Below are positions 13,762 to 21,105 of a stretch of 21,476 nucleotides of DNA, in pieces. Made by a program: the position numbers and the translations under genes. Under the pieces are notes generated by a model, which did no database searches, was not told where the DNA came from, and saw only the letters and a program-made list of their open reading frames with translations. Location of the stretch: positions 1 to 21,476 of the forward strand of contig JAEWVF010000025.1 in the NCBI GenBank assembly GCA_023459215.1, written 5' to 3'. The DNA is from Chloroflexota bacterium (GTDB taxonomy: Bacteria > Chloroflexota > Anaerolineae > Anaerolineales > Villigracilaceae). The stretch's first letter is position 1. Every line of letters begins with the position of its first letter.

Positions 13762-14862
13762 ATGCCCAAACTTCTCCGCACCTTTCTTCTGTTCGCCCTG
13801 ACCCTGGGACTCGCTTCTTGTAACGGAGCGCAGCCCCAGGTGAGTCCGAATCCGGTTGAAAAAACACCGCTGGTGGTGTTCGCCGCTGGCAGCCTGATCC
13901 AGCCCTTCGACGCGCTCGAAAAAGCCTTCGAAGCCAAATATGCGCACATCGATGTCCGGCCCGAGTACCACGGCAGCATCCAGGTTATCCGCCACGCCAC
14001 CGAACTGCATGAGCCAATCGATATTGTCGCTTCGGCAGACGCCGCGCTCATCCCGATGCTGATGTATGCCACTGAAAATCCGCAAACCGGTCAGCCCTAC
14101 GCCGATTGGTACATCCGCTTTGCCAGCAATCACCTAGCCCTGGCCTATCACGACCAGAGCAAATACCGCGCTGAAATCAACGCCGAGAACTGGGCCGAGG
14201 TGCTGGCCCGCCCGGACGTGCGCATCGGGTTTGCCGACCCGCGTTTCGACGCCGCCGGGTATCGCGGACTGATGGCCTTTGCCCTGGCCGAGCAGCGACT
14301 CGGGCGCTACGACCTGTTCGCGCCCATGTTCAAAGACCAGTTCACCTACGGGCTGACCATCTTCCGCGATGATGACCTGACGACCATCACCGTGCCGGAG
14401 ATTCTTGAAACCAAAAGCGGCGCGCATGTTGTTTTGCGCGGATCGAGCATCCAGTTGATTGCCCTGCTCGAATCGGGCGACCTGGATTACGCTTTCGAGT
14501 ATGAGAGCGTTATCGCCCAGCACGATCTTGGCCTGTTGCGCCTGCCCGATGAAGTCAACATGGGCGCAGCAGACTTTGAGAACCTTTACAAAAGCGTGCT
14601 GGTCAAGCTCGATTTTCAGCGTTTTGCCACAGTAAAACCCGAATTTCGTGGCGAGCGGATTGGCTACGGAATCACCATCCCGGACAGTTCGCCGCACCCC
14701 GAGGAGGCTGCGCTCTTCATCGCTTTCCTGCTCTCGCCCGAGGGCCGCGCCATCATGGACGAGAATCATCATCCCCTCTTTGAGCAGTCCCTGGCGGATG
14801 GCTACGCCAACCTGCCCGAAGCCTTGCAAGCCCTGACAATTCCGCTGGCGGAGACGCCTTGA
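13762..14862 (+). CDS. wtpA: Tungstate/molybdate-binding lipoprotein WtpA-like
   Basis: 366 residues; signal peptide MPKLLRTFLLFALTLGLASC with lipidated C20. The mature part is a ModA/WtpA-type binding protein: LVVFAAGSLIQPFDALEKAFEAKYAHIDV, GSIQVIRHATEL, DIVASADAALIPML, FASNHLALAY, IGFADPRFDAAGYRGLMAFALAE, LRGSSIQLIALLESGDLDYAFEYESVIAQ, and the C-terminal ITIPDSSPHPEEAALFIAFLLSPEGRAIM. These blocks match the archaeal-type WtpA better than E. coli ModA. It captures tungstate or molybdate outside the membrane for the permease encoded next, which overlaps its stop by four bases. There is no clear Shine-Dalgarno, and a terminator-like hairpin sits directly before the start, so translation may be weak or coupled. 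Tungstate versus molybdate cannot be settled from sequence. Confidence 0.9.
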   Translation: MPKLLRTFLLFALTLGLASCNGAQPQVSPNPVEKTPLVVFAAGSLIQPFDALEKAFEAKYAHIDVRPEYHGSIQVIRHATELHEPIDIVASADAALIPMLMYATENPQTGQPYADWYIRFASNHLALAYHDQSKYRAEINAENWAEVLARPDVRIGFADPRFDAAGYRGLMAFALAEQRLGRYDLFAPMFKDQFTYGLTIFRDDDLTTITVPEILETKSGAHVVLRGSSIQLIALLESGDLDYAFEYESVIAQHDLGLLRLPDEVNMGAADFENLYKSVLVKLDFQRFATVKPEFRGERIGYGITIPDSSPHPEEAALFIAFLLSPEGRAIMDENHHPLFEQSLADGYANLPEALQALTIPLAETP

Positions 14863-15638
14863 ACCGGCGTCTCGCTTTCGACTTGCTTTTTGCCGCGCTG
14901 GGCGGCTTGCTCCTGCTCTTTATCCTCCTGCCGCTGCTGGCGATTTTCCTCGACACTGCTCCCGCCGAGTTCCTGTGGGCGCTGACAGACCGCGAAGTGC
15001 TGCGCTCGATTGGCCTGACGTTTGGCGCAGCAGCCATCGCCACCAGCCTGGCCGCGCTGACCGGCATTCCGCTGGCGTACCTGCTGGCGCGGCGCAAATT
15101 TCGCGGCAAGCGGTTGGTCGAGGCGCTGGTCAACCTGCCGGTCATCATCCCGCATACCGCCGCCGGGGTAGCCCTGCTGCTGGTCTTTGGCCGGCGCGGA
15201 TTGCTCGGCAGCGGCCTGGAGCCGCTCGGCGTCACCTTCACCGACAACCTGGGCGGCATCGTGGTTGGCATGTTGTTCGTCAGCCTGCCCTTCCTGGTCA
15301 ACCTGAGCCGCGAATCCTTCGCGCTGGTGGATGACGAACTGGAATGGGTCGCCCAAACCGACGGGGCCAGCCGCTGGCAGGCGTTCTGGCACATCACCCT
15401 GCCGCTGGCCGGACGTGGCGTAATGGCAGGCGCGCTGATGATGTGGGCGCGCGGCATCAGCGAATTTGGCGCGGTGGTCATTCTCTCGTACCACCCCAAA
15501 ATTGTGCCGGTGCTGGTCTTCGAGCGTTTCCAGGGATTTGGCCTGGGCGCGGCCCAGCCGGTCGCCGCGCTGCTGATTGCCATTTCACTGCTTGTGTTTA
15601 TCGTCCTGCGGCTGGCGCTGCTGCCGAGGCAGGAATAA
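14859..15638 (+). CDS. wtpB: Tungstate/molybdate ABC permease WtpB-like
   Basis: 259 residues, six predicted membrane helices, ModB/CysT-type. The cytoplasmic EAA-type loop reads DDELEWVAQTDGASRWQAFWHITLPLAGRGVMAGALMMWARGISEFGAVV. Upstream segments include NLPVIIPHTAAGVALLLVFGRRGLL. The start is TTG at 14859 within the stop of wtpA (overlap TTGA), with GGAG six bases upstream, so translation is coupled to wtpA. It forms the channel for WtpA-delivered oxyanion. No ATPase gene follows it; the next gene is mop, and the only ATPase in the locus is at 18047. ModB is the alternative name. Confidence 0.88.
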   Translation: MNRRLAFDLLFAALGGLLLLFILLPLLAIFLDTAPAEFLWALTDREVLRSIGLTFGAAAIATSLAALTGIPLAYLLARRKFRGKRLVEALVNLPVIIPHTAAGVALLLVFGRRGLLGSGLEPLGVTFTDNLGGIVVGMLFVSLPFLVNLSRESFALVDDELEWVAQTDGASRWQAFWHITLPLAGRGVMAGALMMWARGISEFGAVVILSYHPKIVPVLVFERFQGFGLGAAQPVAALLIAISLLVFIVLRLALLPRQE

Positions 15639-15660
15639 AAGTTCACAAAAGGAGAAAACC

Positions 15661-15870
15661 ATGAAACTCAGCGCGCGCAACGTTCTAAAAGCCAAAGTTG
15701 TCCGGGTGCTCAAAGGCGCAGTCAATTCAGAAGTCACGCTGGAACTGCCCGGCGGCGAGAAACTGGTCTCGATCATCACCAACACCTCGGCGGAAAGCCT
15801 CGGGCTGGCCGAGGGCAAAGATGCCTACGCCATCATCAAAGCCTCCAACATCATGGTTGGGGTCGACTAG
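15661..15870 (+). CDS. mop: Molbindin-like Mop protein
   Basis: 69 residues, one Mop/TOBE unit: MKLSARNVLKAKVVRVLKG, then VNSEVTLELPGGEKLVSIITNTSAESLGLAEGKDAYAIIKASNIMVGVD. This is the classic cytoplasmic molybdate/tungstate-binding fold, normally forming hexamers that store oxyanion. ATG 15661 has AAAAGGAGAAAACC directly upstream, which beats any earlier in-frame start. It comes 22 bases after wtpB. Because the ATPase at 18047 lacks a C-terminal TOBE domain, this separate protein might store the anion or take the regulatory role that TOBE has in ModC; storage is the usual function. Confidence 0.93.
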   Translation: MKLSARNVLKAKVVRVLKGAVNSEVTLELPGGEKLVSIITNTSAESLGLAEGKDAYAIIKASNIMVGVD

Positions 15871-15962
15871 CGCCGGCCAGCAACTGCCTTTGAGCCTCCC
15901 GTCCCGGCTTTCAACTGGCAATTTACTGCTATTTCGGTTCGTTTTCCAGTCCTGTTGGTGTC

Positions 15963-15996
15963 GGATTGCCCCGACCGGGGCATCCGTAGAATTTTA
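15963..15996 (+). terminator. Candidate weak terminator after mop
   Basis: GGAT-T-GCCCC-GACC-GGGGC-ATCC (15963-15985) is a stem of nine pairs with one bulged T, followed by GTAGAATTTTATTT. The T-rich tail is interrupted, so termination would be partial. It separates mop from the tupA fusion gene in a 147-base gap with no other evident feature. Confidence 0.4.
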
Positions 15997-16017
15997 TTTC
16001 AAGAAAAGGATGAGAAT

Positions 16018-17325
16018 ATGAAACACACCCGCTCCATTTTATTCACTTTGCTGATGGTTCTGGCGATGGCCCTGGCGGCCTGCGGCCCCGCGGCCACCCC
16101 GGAACCTGCTCCCATTGAACCGGCTGCCCCTGCCGCCGAAGAACCAGTTGCCGAGGAGCCTGCCGCGGACCCGGGCGCTTCGCTTGTGATCAGCGGCGCT
16201 GTCAGCAGCGAATTGACCCTGACCACCACCGACCCCGCCGGGCTGGAAGTGGTCAAACTGACCGCTGAACATCCAAAAAATGGCCCCGGCGAATATGAAG
16301 GCGTGCGCCTGAATGCCGCCCTTGAAAAAGCGGGCATGGTCGAGGGCGCCAGCGCCATCGTCATCACCGCCAGCGACGATTTCAGCGCCGAAGTCGCGAT
16401 GAGCGATGTTTCCGCCTGCGCCGACTGCCTGATCGGCATTGCCGAGGGCAAATTCAACATGGTCATGCCGAATCTTTCGAGTAAAACCTGGGTCAAGGAT
16501 GTGGTCAAAATCGAGGTGATGCAGCCTGCCGCGGTTGTCCCGCCCGCCAATCCCACCCTGATCCTGGCAACCACCACTTCCACCCAGGATTCAGGCCTGC
16601 TCGATGTGCTTGTGCCCATGTTCCAGGATGAGACCGGCTATGTCGTCCAGACGATTGCCGTCGGCACCGGCGCGGCCCTGAAAATGGGCGAAGAAGGCAA
16701 CGCCGATGTTCTGCTCGCCCATGCTCCCGCTGCTGAAAAAGTGCTGGTCGAGGCCGGTGTGGTCAAAGACCGCCTGCTGGTCATGCACAATGACTTTGTC
16801 ATTATCGGCCCCGCCGCCGACCCGGCCAGCATCAAGGGAATGAGCGTGCTGGATGCATACAAGGCAATTGCCGAAGCCAAAGCCGCCTTTGTCACCCGCG
16901 GAGACGATTCCGGCACCCATAAGGCCGAACTGGCCCTGTGGAAAAAAGCCGAGCTTGACCCGGCCACCTTCTCGCCTGACTTCTACATCTCCAGCGGCCA
17001 GGGCATGGGCGCTACCCTGACCATTGCCTCGGAAAAAGGCGCTTACACATTCACCGACCGCGGCACCTACCTGTCGATGATGGACAGCGTCGAGCTTGAA
17101 ATTTTGGTTGAAGGCGACAATGCCTTGCTCAACGTTTATCACGTCATGACTGTCGACCCGGCCATGTGGCCCAAGGTCAATTACGATGGCGCAATGGCAT
17201 TTGCACAATTCATGGTGCGCGAAGATGTCCAGAAAATCATTGGCGAATTTGGCGCCGATAAATTCGGTATGCCGCTCTTCTTCCCCGATGCTGGCCGCGA
17301 CCCGGCTGAGTTGGGATTGGATTAA
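16018..17325 (+). CDS. Lipoprotein fusing a sulfite-oxidase-like domain to a TupA tungstate-binding domain
   Basis: 435 residues from ATG 16018 (AAGGATGAG upstream). The signal peptide ends LAAC, lipidated C22, then a P/A/E-rich linker. Residues about 48-172 are one sulfite-oxidase-like unit, closely similar to the third domain of the 480-residue lipoprotein: TAEHPKNGPGEYEGVRL, ITASDDFSAEVAMSDV, C134-x2-C137 (CADC), and WVKDVVKIEV. Residues 178-435 are TupA-type: LILATTTSTQDSGLLDVLVPMF, VGTGAALKMGEEGNADVLLAHAP, VMHNDFVIIGP, TRGDDSGTHKAELALWKKA, YHVMTVDP and FMVREDVQKIIGEFG. It delivers tungstate to TupB. TupA proteins are normally about 270 residues without the N-terminal domain, so the fusion is the unusual part; what the extra domain binds is unknown. 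Confidence 0.88.
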   Translation: MKHTRSILFTLLMVLAMALAACGPAATPEPAPIEPAAPAAEEPVAEEPAADPGASLVISGAVSSELTLTTTDPAGLEVVKLTAEHPKNGPGEYEGVRLNAALEKAGMVEGASAIVITASDDFSAEVAMSDVSACADCLIGIAEGKFNMVMPNLSSKTWVKDVVKIEVMQPAAVVPPANPTLILATTTSTQDSGLLDVLVPMFQDETGYVVQTIAVGTGAALKMGEEGNADVLLAHAPAAEKVLVEAGVVKDRLLVMHNDFVIIGPAADPASIKGMSVLDAYKAIAEAKAAFVTRGDDSGTHKAELALWKKAELDPATFSPDFYISSGQGMGATLTIASEKGAYTFTDRGTYLSMMDSVELEILVEGDNALLNVYHVMTVDPAMWPKVNYDGAMAFAQFMVREDVQKIIGEFGADKFGMPLFFPDAGRDPAELGLD

Positions 17326-17340
17326 AATCGGTTAACAGCG

Positions 17341-17363
17341 GGGGCGAAGCAATGCTTCGCCCC
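17341..17363. repeat. Intergenic hairpin between the tupA fusion and tupB
   Basis: GGGGCGAAGC-AAT-GCTTCGCCCC, a perfect 10-bp stem with a 3-base loop, 15 bases past the tupA-fusion stop. Weakly followed by TTCT, so not a good terminator. It may limit expression of the ABC components relative to the binding protein. A 10-bp palindrome, CCATCGATGG (17372-17381), follows. Confidence 0.55.
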
Positions 17364-17397
17364 TTCTGATACCATCGATGGGTTCCTGAAAATTATC

Positions 17398-18057
17398 ATG
17401 TCTTTCTACGGCGAAATCTTCGAAATCACCGCCCTGTCCTTGCAAATCTCGGGGCTGGCTACCGGCATCAGCCTGCTGCTGGGCCTGCCGCTCGGAACGC
17501 TGCTGGCCCTGGGCAAATTCCCGGGGCGCTCGCTGCTCCTGAGCCTGATCAATACCGGCATGGGACTGCCGCCGGTCGTGGTCGGCCTGTTTGTGGCAAT
17601 AATGCTCTGGCGCTCCGGCCCGTTCGGCGATTTGCGCCTGATCTACACCCCAGCCGCCATCATCATTGCCCAGGTCATCATCTCCTTCCCGGTTGTGGCC
17701 GGGTTGACAACCTCGGCCCTGCAAGCCCTCGATCCGCGCCTGCAACTGCAATTGCGCGGCCTGGGCGCATCAACCCCGCAAATGGTCTGGATGCTCTGGC
17801 GCGAGGCGCGTATGCCCCTGCTGGCCGCATTGATGGCCGGTTTTGGCGCGGTTATTTCTGAAGTCGGCGCGAGCATGATGGTCGGCGGCAACATCCGCTA
17901 CCAGACACGCGTGTTGACCACCGCCATTGTGCTGGAAACCGGCAAAGGCCAGTTCGAGATGGCCATCGGCCTGAGCGTTTTGCTGCTCACCATCACCTTC
18001 CTGGTCAATTGGGCGCTGACGGTCATCCAGCAAAGGAGCCTGCGGCGTGGACAATAA
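17398..18057 (+). CDS. tupB: Tungstate ABC permease TupB
   Basis: 219 residues with five or six membrane helices: MSFYGEIFEITALSLQISGLATGISLLLGLPLGTLLAL, GMGLPPVVVGLFVAIMLW, then the EAA-type loop ALDPRLQLQLRGLGASTPQMVWMLWREARMPLLAALMAGFGAVISEVGASMMVGGNI. The closing segment is AIGLSVLLLTITFLVNWALTVIQ. Length and motifs fit TupB rather than the longer ModB. The Shine-Dalgarno is not evident; spacing to the ATPase gene (11-base overlap) implies coupled translation downstream. It pairs with the TupA-domain lipoprotein upstream. Confidence 0.9.
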   Translation: MSFYGEIFEITALSLQISGLATGISLLLGLPLGTLLALGKFPGRSLLLSLINTGMGLPPVVVGLFVAIMLWRSGPFGDLRLIYTPAAIIIAQVIISFPVVAGLTTSALQALDPRLQLQLRGLGASTPQMVWMLWREARMPLLAALMAGFGAVISEVGASMMVGGNIRYQTRVLTTAIVLETGKGQFEMAIGLSVLLLTITFLVNWALTVIQQRSLRRGQ

Positions 18058-18805
18058 GCCAAAAGGACTCGAACATCCCGCGATGTTGGCAGAGGCCGCC
18101 CTGCGAATTAGCAATTTGGCCGTCAAACGCGGCGGACGCCTGGTACTCGAAGTGGAAACGTTAAGCATTCGCAGCGGTGAAGTGCTGGCCGTGGTCGGGC
18201 CGAACGGGGCCGGCAAAAGCACCCTGCTGTTGACCCTGGCGCGCCTGCTCAAGCCCGAGCATGGAGAAATCTGGTTTAACGGCAAACCGGCGGCGGCTGA
18301 GTCCGCGCTGCGTTACCGGCGGCGCATCGGCCTGGTGATGCAGGATCCGCTCCTGTTCGATATGTCCGTCTATGAAAACGTCGCCTCCGGCCTGACCTTT
18401 CGCGGCGTACCCAAAAATGAGATTGCCCCGCGAGTTGAAAAATGGCTGGCGCAGTTGGGCATTTCGCACCTGGCCGGACGGCGCGCCAGCGAACTTTCGG
18501 GCGGCGAGGGACAGCGCGTCAGCCTGGCGCGCGCGCTGGTGCTCGACCCTGAACTGCTGCTGCTCGATGAGCCGTTTTCTGCCCTTGATTCGCCCACCCG
18601 CACCCGCCTGATCGATGACCTGGGGCGCATCCTGCCCGAAAGCGGCGTAACAACCATCTTCATCACCCACGACCTGGCCGAAGCCCGCAAACTGGGCGAC
18701 CGCCTGGCGGTTTTACTGGATGGGAAATTAATCCAAACCGGCGCCCCAGAACAACTGGACAGCCAGCCGCTTGACCCCAGGGTGGCTGCCTTCCTGGGCA
18801 CTTAA
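18047..18805 (+). CDS. tupC: Tungstate ABC transporter ATPase TupC
   Basis: 252 residues, one ABC nucleotide-binding domain. Walker A GPNGAGKST (51-59), Q-loop MQDP, signature LSGGEGQRVSLARAL (150-164), Walker B LLLLDEP (170-176), D-loop SALD and switch His in THD (H208). No TOBE/Mop extension follows; the protein ends soon after the domain. Start GTG 18047 has AAAGGAG eight bases upstream; a start at the ATG coding for MLAEAALRI is possible but would lose this Shine-Dalgarno. It overlaps tupB by 11 bases. As the only ATPase in the locus it powers TupB and perhaps also WtpB. Confidence 0.92.
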   Translation: MDNKPKGLEHPAMLAEAALRISNLAVKRGGRLVLEVETLSIRSGEVLAVVGPNGAGKSTLLLTLARLLKPEHGEIWFNGKPAAAESALRYRRRIGLVMQDPLLFDMSVYENVASGLTFRGVPKNEIAPRVEKWLAQLGISHLAGRRASELSGGEGQRVSLARALVLDPELLLLDEPFSALDSPTRTRLIDDLGRILPESGVTTIFITHDLAEARKLGDRLAVLLDGKLIQTGAPEQLDSQPLDPRVAAFLGT

Positions 18806-18806
18806 C

Positions 18807-18839
18807 GGCTTACGCCCGCTGTGTTCAGCGGGCGCAGCC
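18807..18839. repeat. Hairpin after tupC
   Basis: CGCCCGCTG-TGTT-CAGCGGGCG (18813-18834), a 9-bp stem with a 4-base loop, extended by GGCT/AGCC flanks (18807-18810, 18836-18839). No T-run follows, so termination of the transport operon may depend on Rho or on the nearby second hairpin. Confidence 0.55.
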
Positions 18840-18874
18840 AAGACCAACTCAGAGGGAGGAGAGAGTTTTTGCAA

Positions 18875-18899
18875 CGGGCAGAAGGAGGAAGTCTGCCCG
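18875..18899. repeat. Second convergent intergenic hairpin
   Basis: CGGGCAGA (18875-18882) and TCTGCCCG (18892-18899), 8-bp stem with a 9-base loop. It lies between the end of tupC and the end of the convergent Cys-rich gene. A T-run TTTTT occurs upstream on the plus strand (18866-18870), so termination in either direction is uncertain. Confidence 0.5.
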
Positions 18900-18910
18900 C
18901 AGTTTAAAAA

Positions 18911-19126
18911 TTAGAGCGGTTCGTGGTTCGGATTGGTTCCGCACCAGGCGCAGGTCGGCTTGTCGAACATATTGCATTCCTTGGCGTTCGAACAGCGCCG
19001 CGCCGTAATCCGCGCGGGATCGGGCAGGAAGTCGTTCGGGTAAACAACTTCGGTTTCAAAAGCAACTTCATGACCGACATGGTCACAGTAGCGAACTTTG
19101 GTCACTTCCCATTTTTTCTCAGCCAT
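18911..19126 (-). CDS. Small Cys-rich protein, hypothetical
   Basis: 71 residues from ATG 19126, with a perfect GGAGG five bases upstream. The sequence begins MAEKKWEVTKVRYCDHVGHEV. Five Cys (14, 45, 51, 59, 62) and several His (16, 19, 68) are present, with the ending RRCSNAKECNMF and PTCAWCGTNPNHEPL resembling a zinc or iron-binding knuckle. I do not recognise the family. It is convergent to tupC and has its own promoter at 19150-19177, so it is not part of the transport operon. Its transcription may be controlled by the three TGTCA repeats upstream. Metal binding is inferred only from Cys/His spacing. Confidence 0.7.
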   Translation of the reverse strand: MAEKKWEVTKVRYCDHVGHEVAFETEVVYPNDFLPDPARITARRCSNAKECNMFDKPTCAWCGTNPNHEPL

Positions 19127-19149
19127 AAGTACCTCCAAACGATGACTAC

Positions 19150-19177
19150 ATTTTACGCGCAGCGCCCGTTTCGTCAA
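19150..19177 (-). promoter_or_regulatory. Promoter of the Cys-rich gene
   Basis: TTGACG (minus strand, 19177-19172), 16-base spacer, TAAAAT (19155-19150). The start would fall near 19143, leaving a leader of about 17 bases with GGAGG. The three TGTCA repeats lie just upstream. Confidence 0.65.
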
Positions 19178-19178
19178 A

Positions 19179-19227
19179 GTGACAGGCGTCATATATCCGG
19201 GTGACAATCCGCCTTATTTGGATGACA
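19179..19227 (-). repeat. Three phased TGTCA repeats upstream of the promoter
   Basis: Reading the plus strand, TGACA occurs at 19180-19184, 19202-19206 and 19223-19227, spaced 22 and 21 bases, i.e. two helical turns. On the minus strand they read CCTGTCACTT, ATTGTCACCC and AGTGTCATCC. The copy nearest the -35 box is 2-3 bases away. The farthest copy is part of a palindrome TGACA-CT-TGTCA. The layout fits an activator bound on one face of the DNA. Confidence 0.55.
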
Positions 19228-19248
19228 CTTGTCAAATTCAAAATATGC

Positions 19249-19285
19249 AAAAAAAAACCGCCCGGCAGTATTGACTGCGGGCGGT
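19249..19285 (-). terminator. Intrinsic terminator of the SDR gene
   Basis: Minus strand: ACCGCCCGCAGT-CAAT-ACTGCCGGGCGGT with one bulged base, then a run of nine T (19257-19249). It begins 8 bases after the SDR stop codon. A strong intrinsic terminator for the TetR-SDR transcript. Confidence 0.9.
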
Positions 19286-19292
19286 TCTGTGT

Positions 19293-20231
19293 CTACAGAC
19301 GGCTCTTGTACCAGGCCACCGTCTCGCGGACGGCATCCCGGAGCGGAGTGGCTTTCATCCCAAAGGTTTGCTCAAACCGGCTCGAATCGACGATGAAGGG
19401 CTGCTCGAACTGGTACATCATCTCAACCGATTCTTTGGCTTCCGGGATGAACAACCCGCCCAGCATCATCATCCACCTGCCCATCGCGCTGGTTTTGGCT
19501 TCAACGCCCGCCGCTTCGGCCAGCAGCGCCACCATCTGGCGCTGGGTCACGCGCGGATTGTCATTCGGCACATGCCAGGCTTGGCCATCAGCTTCATCGC
19601 GCTCGCCCAGGAGCACCAGCGCCCGGCCAAAATCATTGACGAAGGTATAGGTGTGCGCCAGATCGATGTTGCCAATCAGGCTGGCCGGTTTGCCCTGCAA
19701 AAGCGACGGGATGGCGCGCTCGCCCAAGGTGGAGGACAAGCCCCACGGCCCGAAGAAATCCGCCCCGCGCCCGGCTGTAACGCGCAGCTTGCCGGTTTCG
19801 TGCGCGGCAAAAGCCGCCTTGCTCATCTGGCCGCGCGTTTTGCCTTTGCGCGTCTGGGCATTGTAGGGCATGGATTCGCTCATCGGCGTCCCGTTGGTTT
19901 CGCCATACATGTACAGGTTCTCAACCAGCACCAGTTTCGCGCCGGAGCCGGTCAGCCCTTCGATGATGGCATTTTGCAGGGCCGGGAATTTCTCTGGCCA
20001 CTGGTGATAAGCGGGCTGGGCCGATTGATAAACAACCGCCGCGCCTTTGGAAACGTCCCGCACCTGGGCGAGATCGTACAAATCGGCGGCGACAATCTCC
20101 ACACCGGCAGGGGCTTCATCCAGCTTGCCCGAGCGGTTAACCATGCGGATGGTTGCCCTACGCGCAAGCAATTCGGCGGCAATGGCGCGGCCAACCGCTC
20201 CGCTGCCAAAAATAACATGCAAATCAGACAT
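19293..20231 (-). CDS. Atypical SDR, NAD(P)-binding epimerase/dehydratase-like protein
   Basis: 312 residues from ATG 20231, with AAAGGAG upstream; reading is open further upstream but that part is Cys-rich noise. Extended-SDR Rossmann motif VIFGSGAVGRAIAAELLARR near residues 6-25, then VVYQSAQPAYHQWPEKFPALQNAIIEG and LVLVENLYMYG. Where classical extended SDRs have YxxxK the sequence is RGQMSK, so the Tyr four before K138 is Gly. It probably binds NAD(P) but may not be a normal dehydrogenase. The C-terminal half has DLAHTYTFVNDFGRALVLLGE, typical of the family. It is downstream of the TetR gene by 116 bases, same strand, and ends at a strong terminator. Substrate unknown. Confidence 0.85.
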   Translation of the reverse strand: MSDLHVIFGSGAVGRAIAAELLARRATIRMVNRSGKLDEAPAGVEIVAADLYDLAQVRDVSKGAAVVYQSAQPAYHQWPEKFPALQNAIIEGLTGSGAKLVLVENLYMYGETNGTPMSESMPYNAQTRKGKTRGQMSKAAFAAHETGKLRVTAGRGADFFGPWGLSSTLGERAIPSLLQGKPASLIGNIDLAHTYTFVNDFGRALVLLGERDEADGQAWHVPNDNPRVTQRQMVALLAEAAGVEAKTSAMGRWMMMLGGLFIPEAKESVEMMYQFEQPFIVDSSRFEQTFGMKATPLRDAVRETVAWYKSRL

Positions 20232-20347
20232 TTTTTCTCCTTTGTAATGCCCGCAGGTGAAAATTGCGTATTCCCGCGTGCAACATGAACAAGGGCAGAT
20301 ACAAAACCGAGCGCACATACAAACGGGTGATTGAAACACTATCCATC

Positions 20348-21046
20348 TCAGGCCTGCGCACGGATAAACGTTTTCACGATCAACTCAACTTCATAAGCAT
20401 ACAGGGCATCCCCATCCGCGCCAAAGGGCGGGATGTTCCCGGCAATTTCAAGGGAAACCAATCCATGCACCCGCGCCCAAATCAAAACGGCGATGGATAA
20501 AGAAAGGACGTCGGCCTCGCCGGCATAGTTTTTCCACATCCCGAAGGCGGCCTCGTGCCCCGGCGCAACCTGCGGAAACACCTCCACCCGCAGCCGGCCC
20601 CCCGCACGAACAGCCTCGACCACGCTGACAATGGCGCCCAAGGCCCGCGCCGCGGCAGGGAAGGTCTGCTCGAAGGGCGCTGCGTAACCGGGAATCGGCG
20701 TCCCGAAAATGAGCTGGTAGCGCTGCGGGTAATCCAAGGCCCACTGACGGTAAGCCCGCCCGGTGGCGCGCAGCCGCCCCTCCACATCCGCCGCCGGGAC
20801 AGAATCGCGGGCGCTCACCTGCGCATCGCCAAACGAGGTATAGGCGTCAATGATCAAGGCCGTCACCAGCGCATCGCGGTCAGGATAGTAGTTGTAAATC
20901 GCCGGGGCGGTGATGTTCAGTTCGCGGGCAATCGCCCGCAGGCTGAGAGCCGCCGCGCCGCTTTCGGCAATCTGCCGCCAGGCGGTGGTTTTAATCGCTT
21001 CCTGCAAATTGTTCTGCTGTTCTTCCTTGCGCGGTCGAGGGGACAT
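20348..21046 (-). CDS. TetR/AcrR family regulator with WHG C-terminal domain
   Basis: 232 residues. The N-terminal HTH is TetR-type: LQEAIKTTAWRQIAESGAAALSLRAIARELNITAPAIYNYYPDRDALVTALI. The C-terminal domain has the WARVHGLVSLEI signature of the WHG type, and the AYRQWALDYPQRYQLIFGTPIPGY motif, both common to that group. Start ATG 21046 with GGAG five bases upstream. Its promoter is embedded in a 46-bp palindrome (21060-21105), a plain site for self-repression. It probably also controls the SDR gene just downstream. The inducer is not readable. Confidence 0.92.
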   Translation of the reverse strand: MSPRPRKEEQQNNLQEAIKTTAWRQIAESGAAALSLRAIARELNITAPAIYNYYPDRDALVTALIIDAYTSFGDAQVSARDSVPAADVEGRLRATGRAYRQWALDYPQRYQLIFGTPIPGYAAPFEQTFPAAARALGAIVSVVEAVRAGGRLRVEVFPQVAPGHEAAFGMWKNYAGEADVLSLSIAVLIWARVHGLVSLEIAGNIPPFGADGDALYAYEVELIVKTFIRAQA

Positions 21047-21059
21047 GTTTACTCCATAG

Positions 21060-21105
21060 AAATAAACGCTGTATATTTATTACCGTAAATATACAGCGTT
21101 TATTT
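21060..21105. promoter_or_regulatory. Perfect 20+20 bp palindrome over the tetR promoter
   Basis: Arms 21060-21079 and 21086-21105 match 20 of 20 as inverted repeats, with spacer TTACCG. Half-site core is AAACGCTGTATATTTA. It covers the -10 box and transcription start on the minus strand. Length and position fit a TetR operator; the arms could also form a cruciform or hairpin in RNA. Confidence 0.85.

Noticed and set aside
15577..15660. Extending the Mop gene upstream to an in-frame ATG at 15577
   Set aside because: That stretch overlaps the wtpB coding end and lacks a ribosome site; the ATG at 15661 has a strong AAAAGGAG and begins the conserved Mop fold.
15955..16017. Upstream in-frame start for the TupA fusion at 15955
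   Set aside because: The extra residues are translated hairpin and would disrupt the signal peptide; ATG 16018 has AAGGATGAG and a clean lipobox.
20232..20339. Cys-rich N-terminal extension of the SDR (MFQSPVCMCARFCICPCSCC)
   Set aside because: The Rossmann fold starts at MSDLHVIFGSG with AAAGGAG just upstream; the preceding Cys run has no support as protein.
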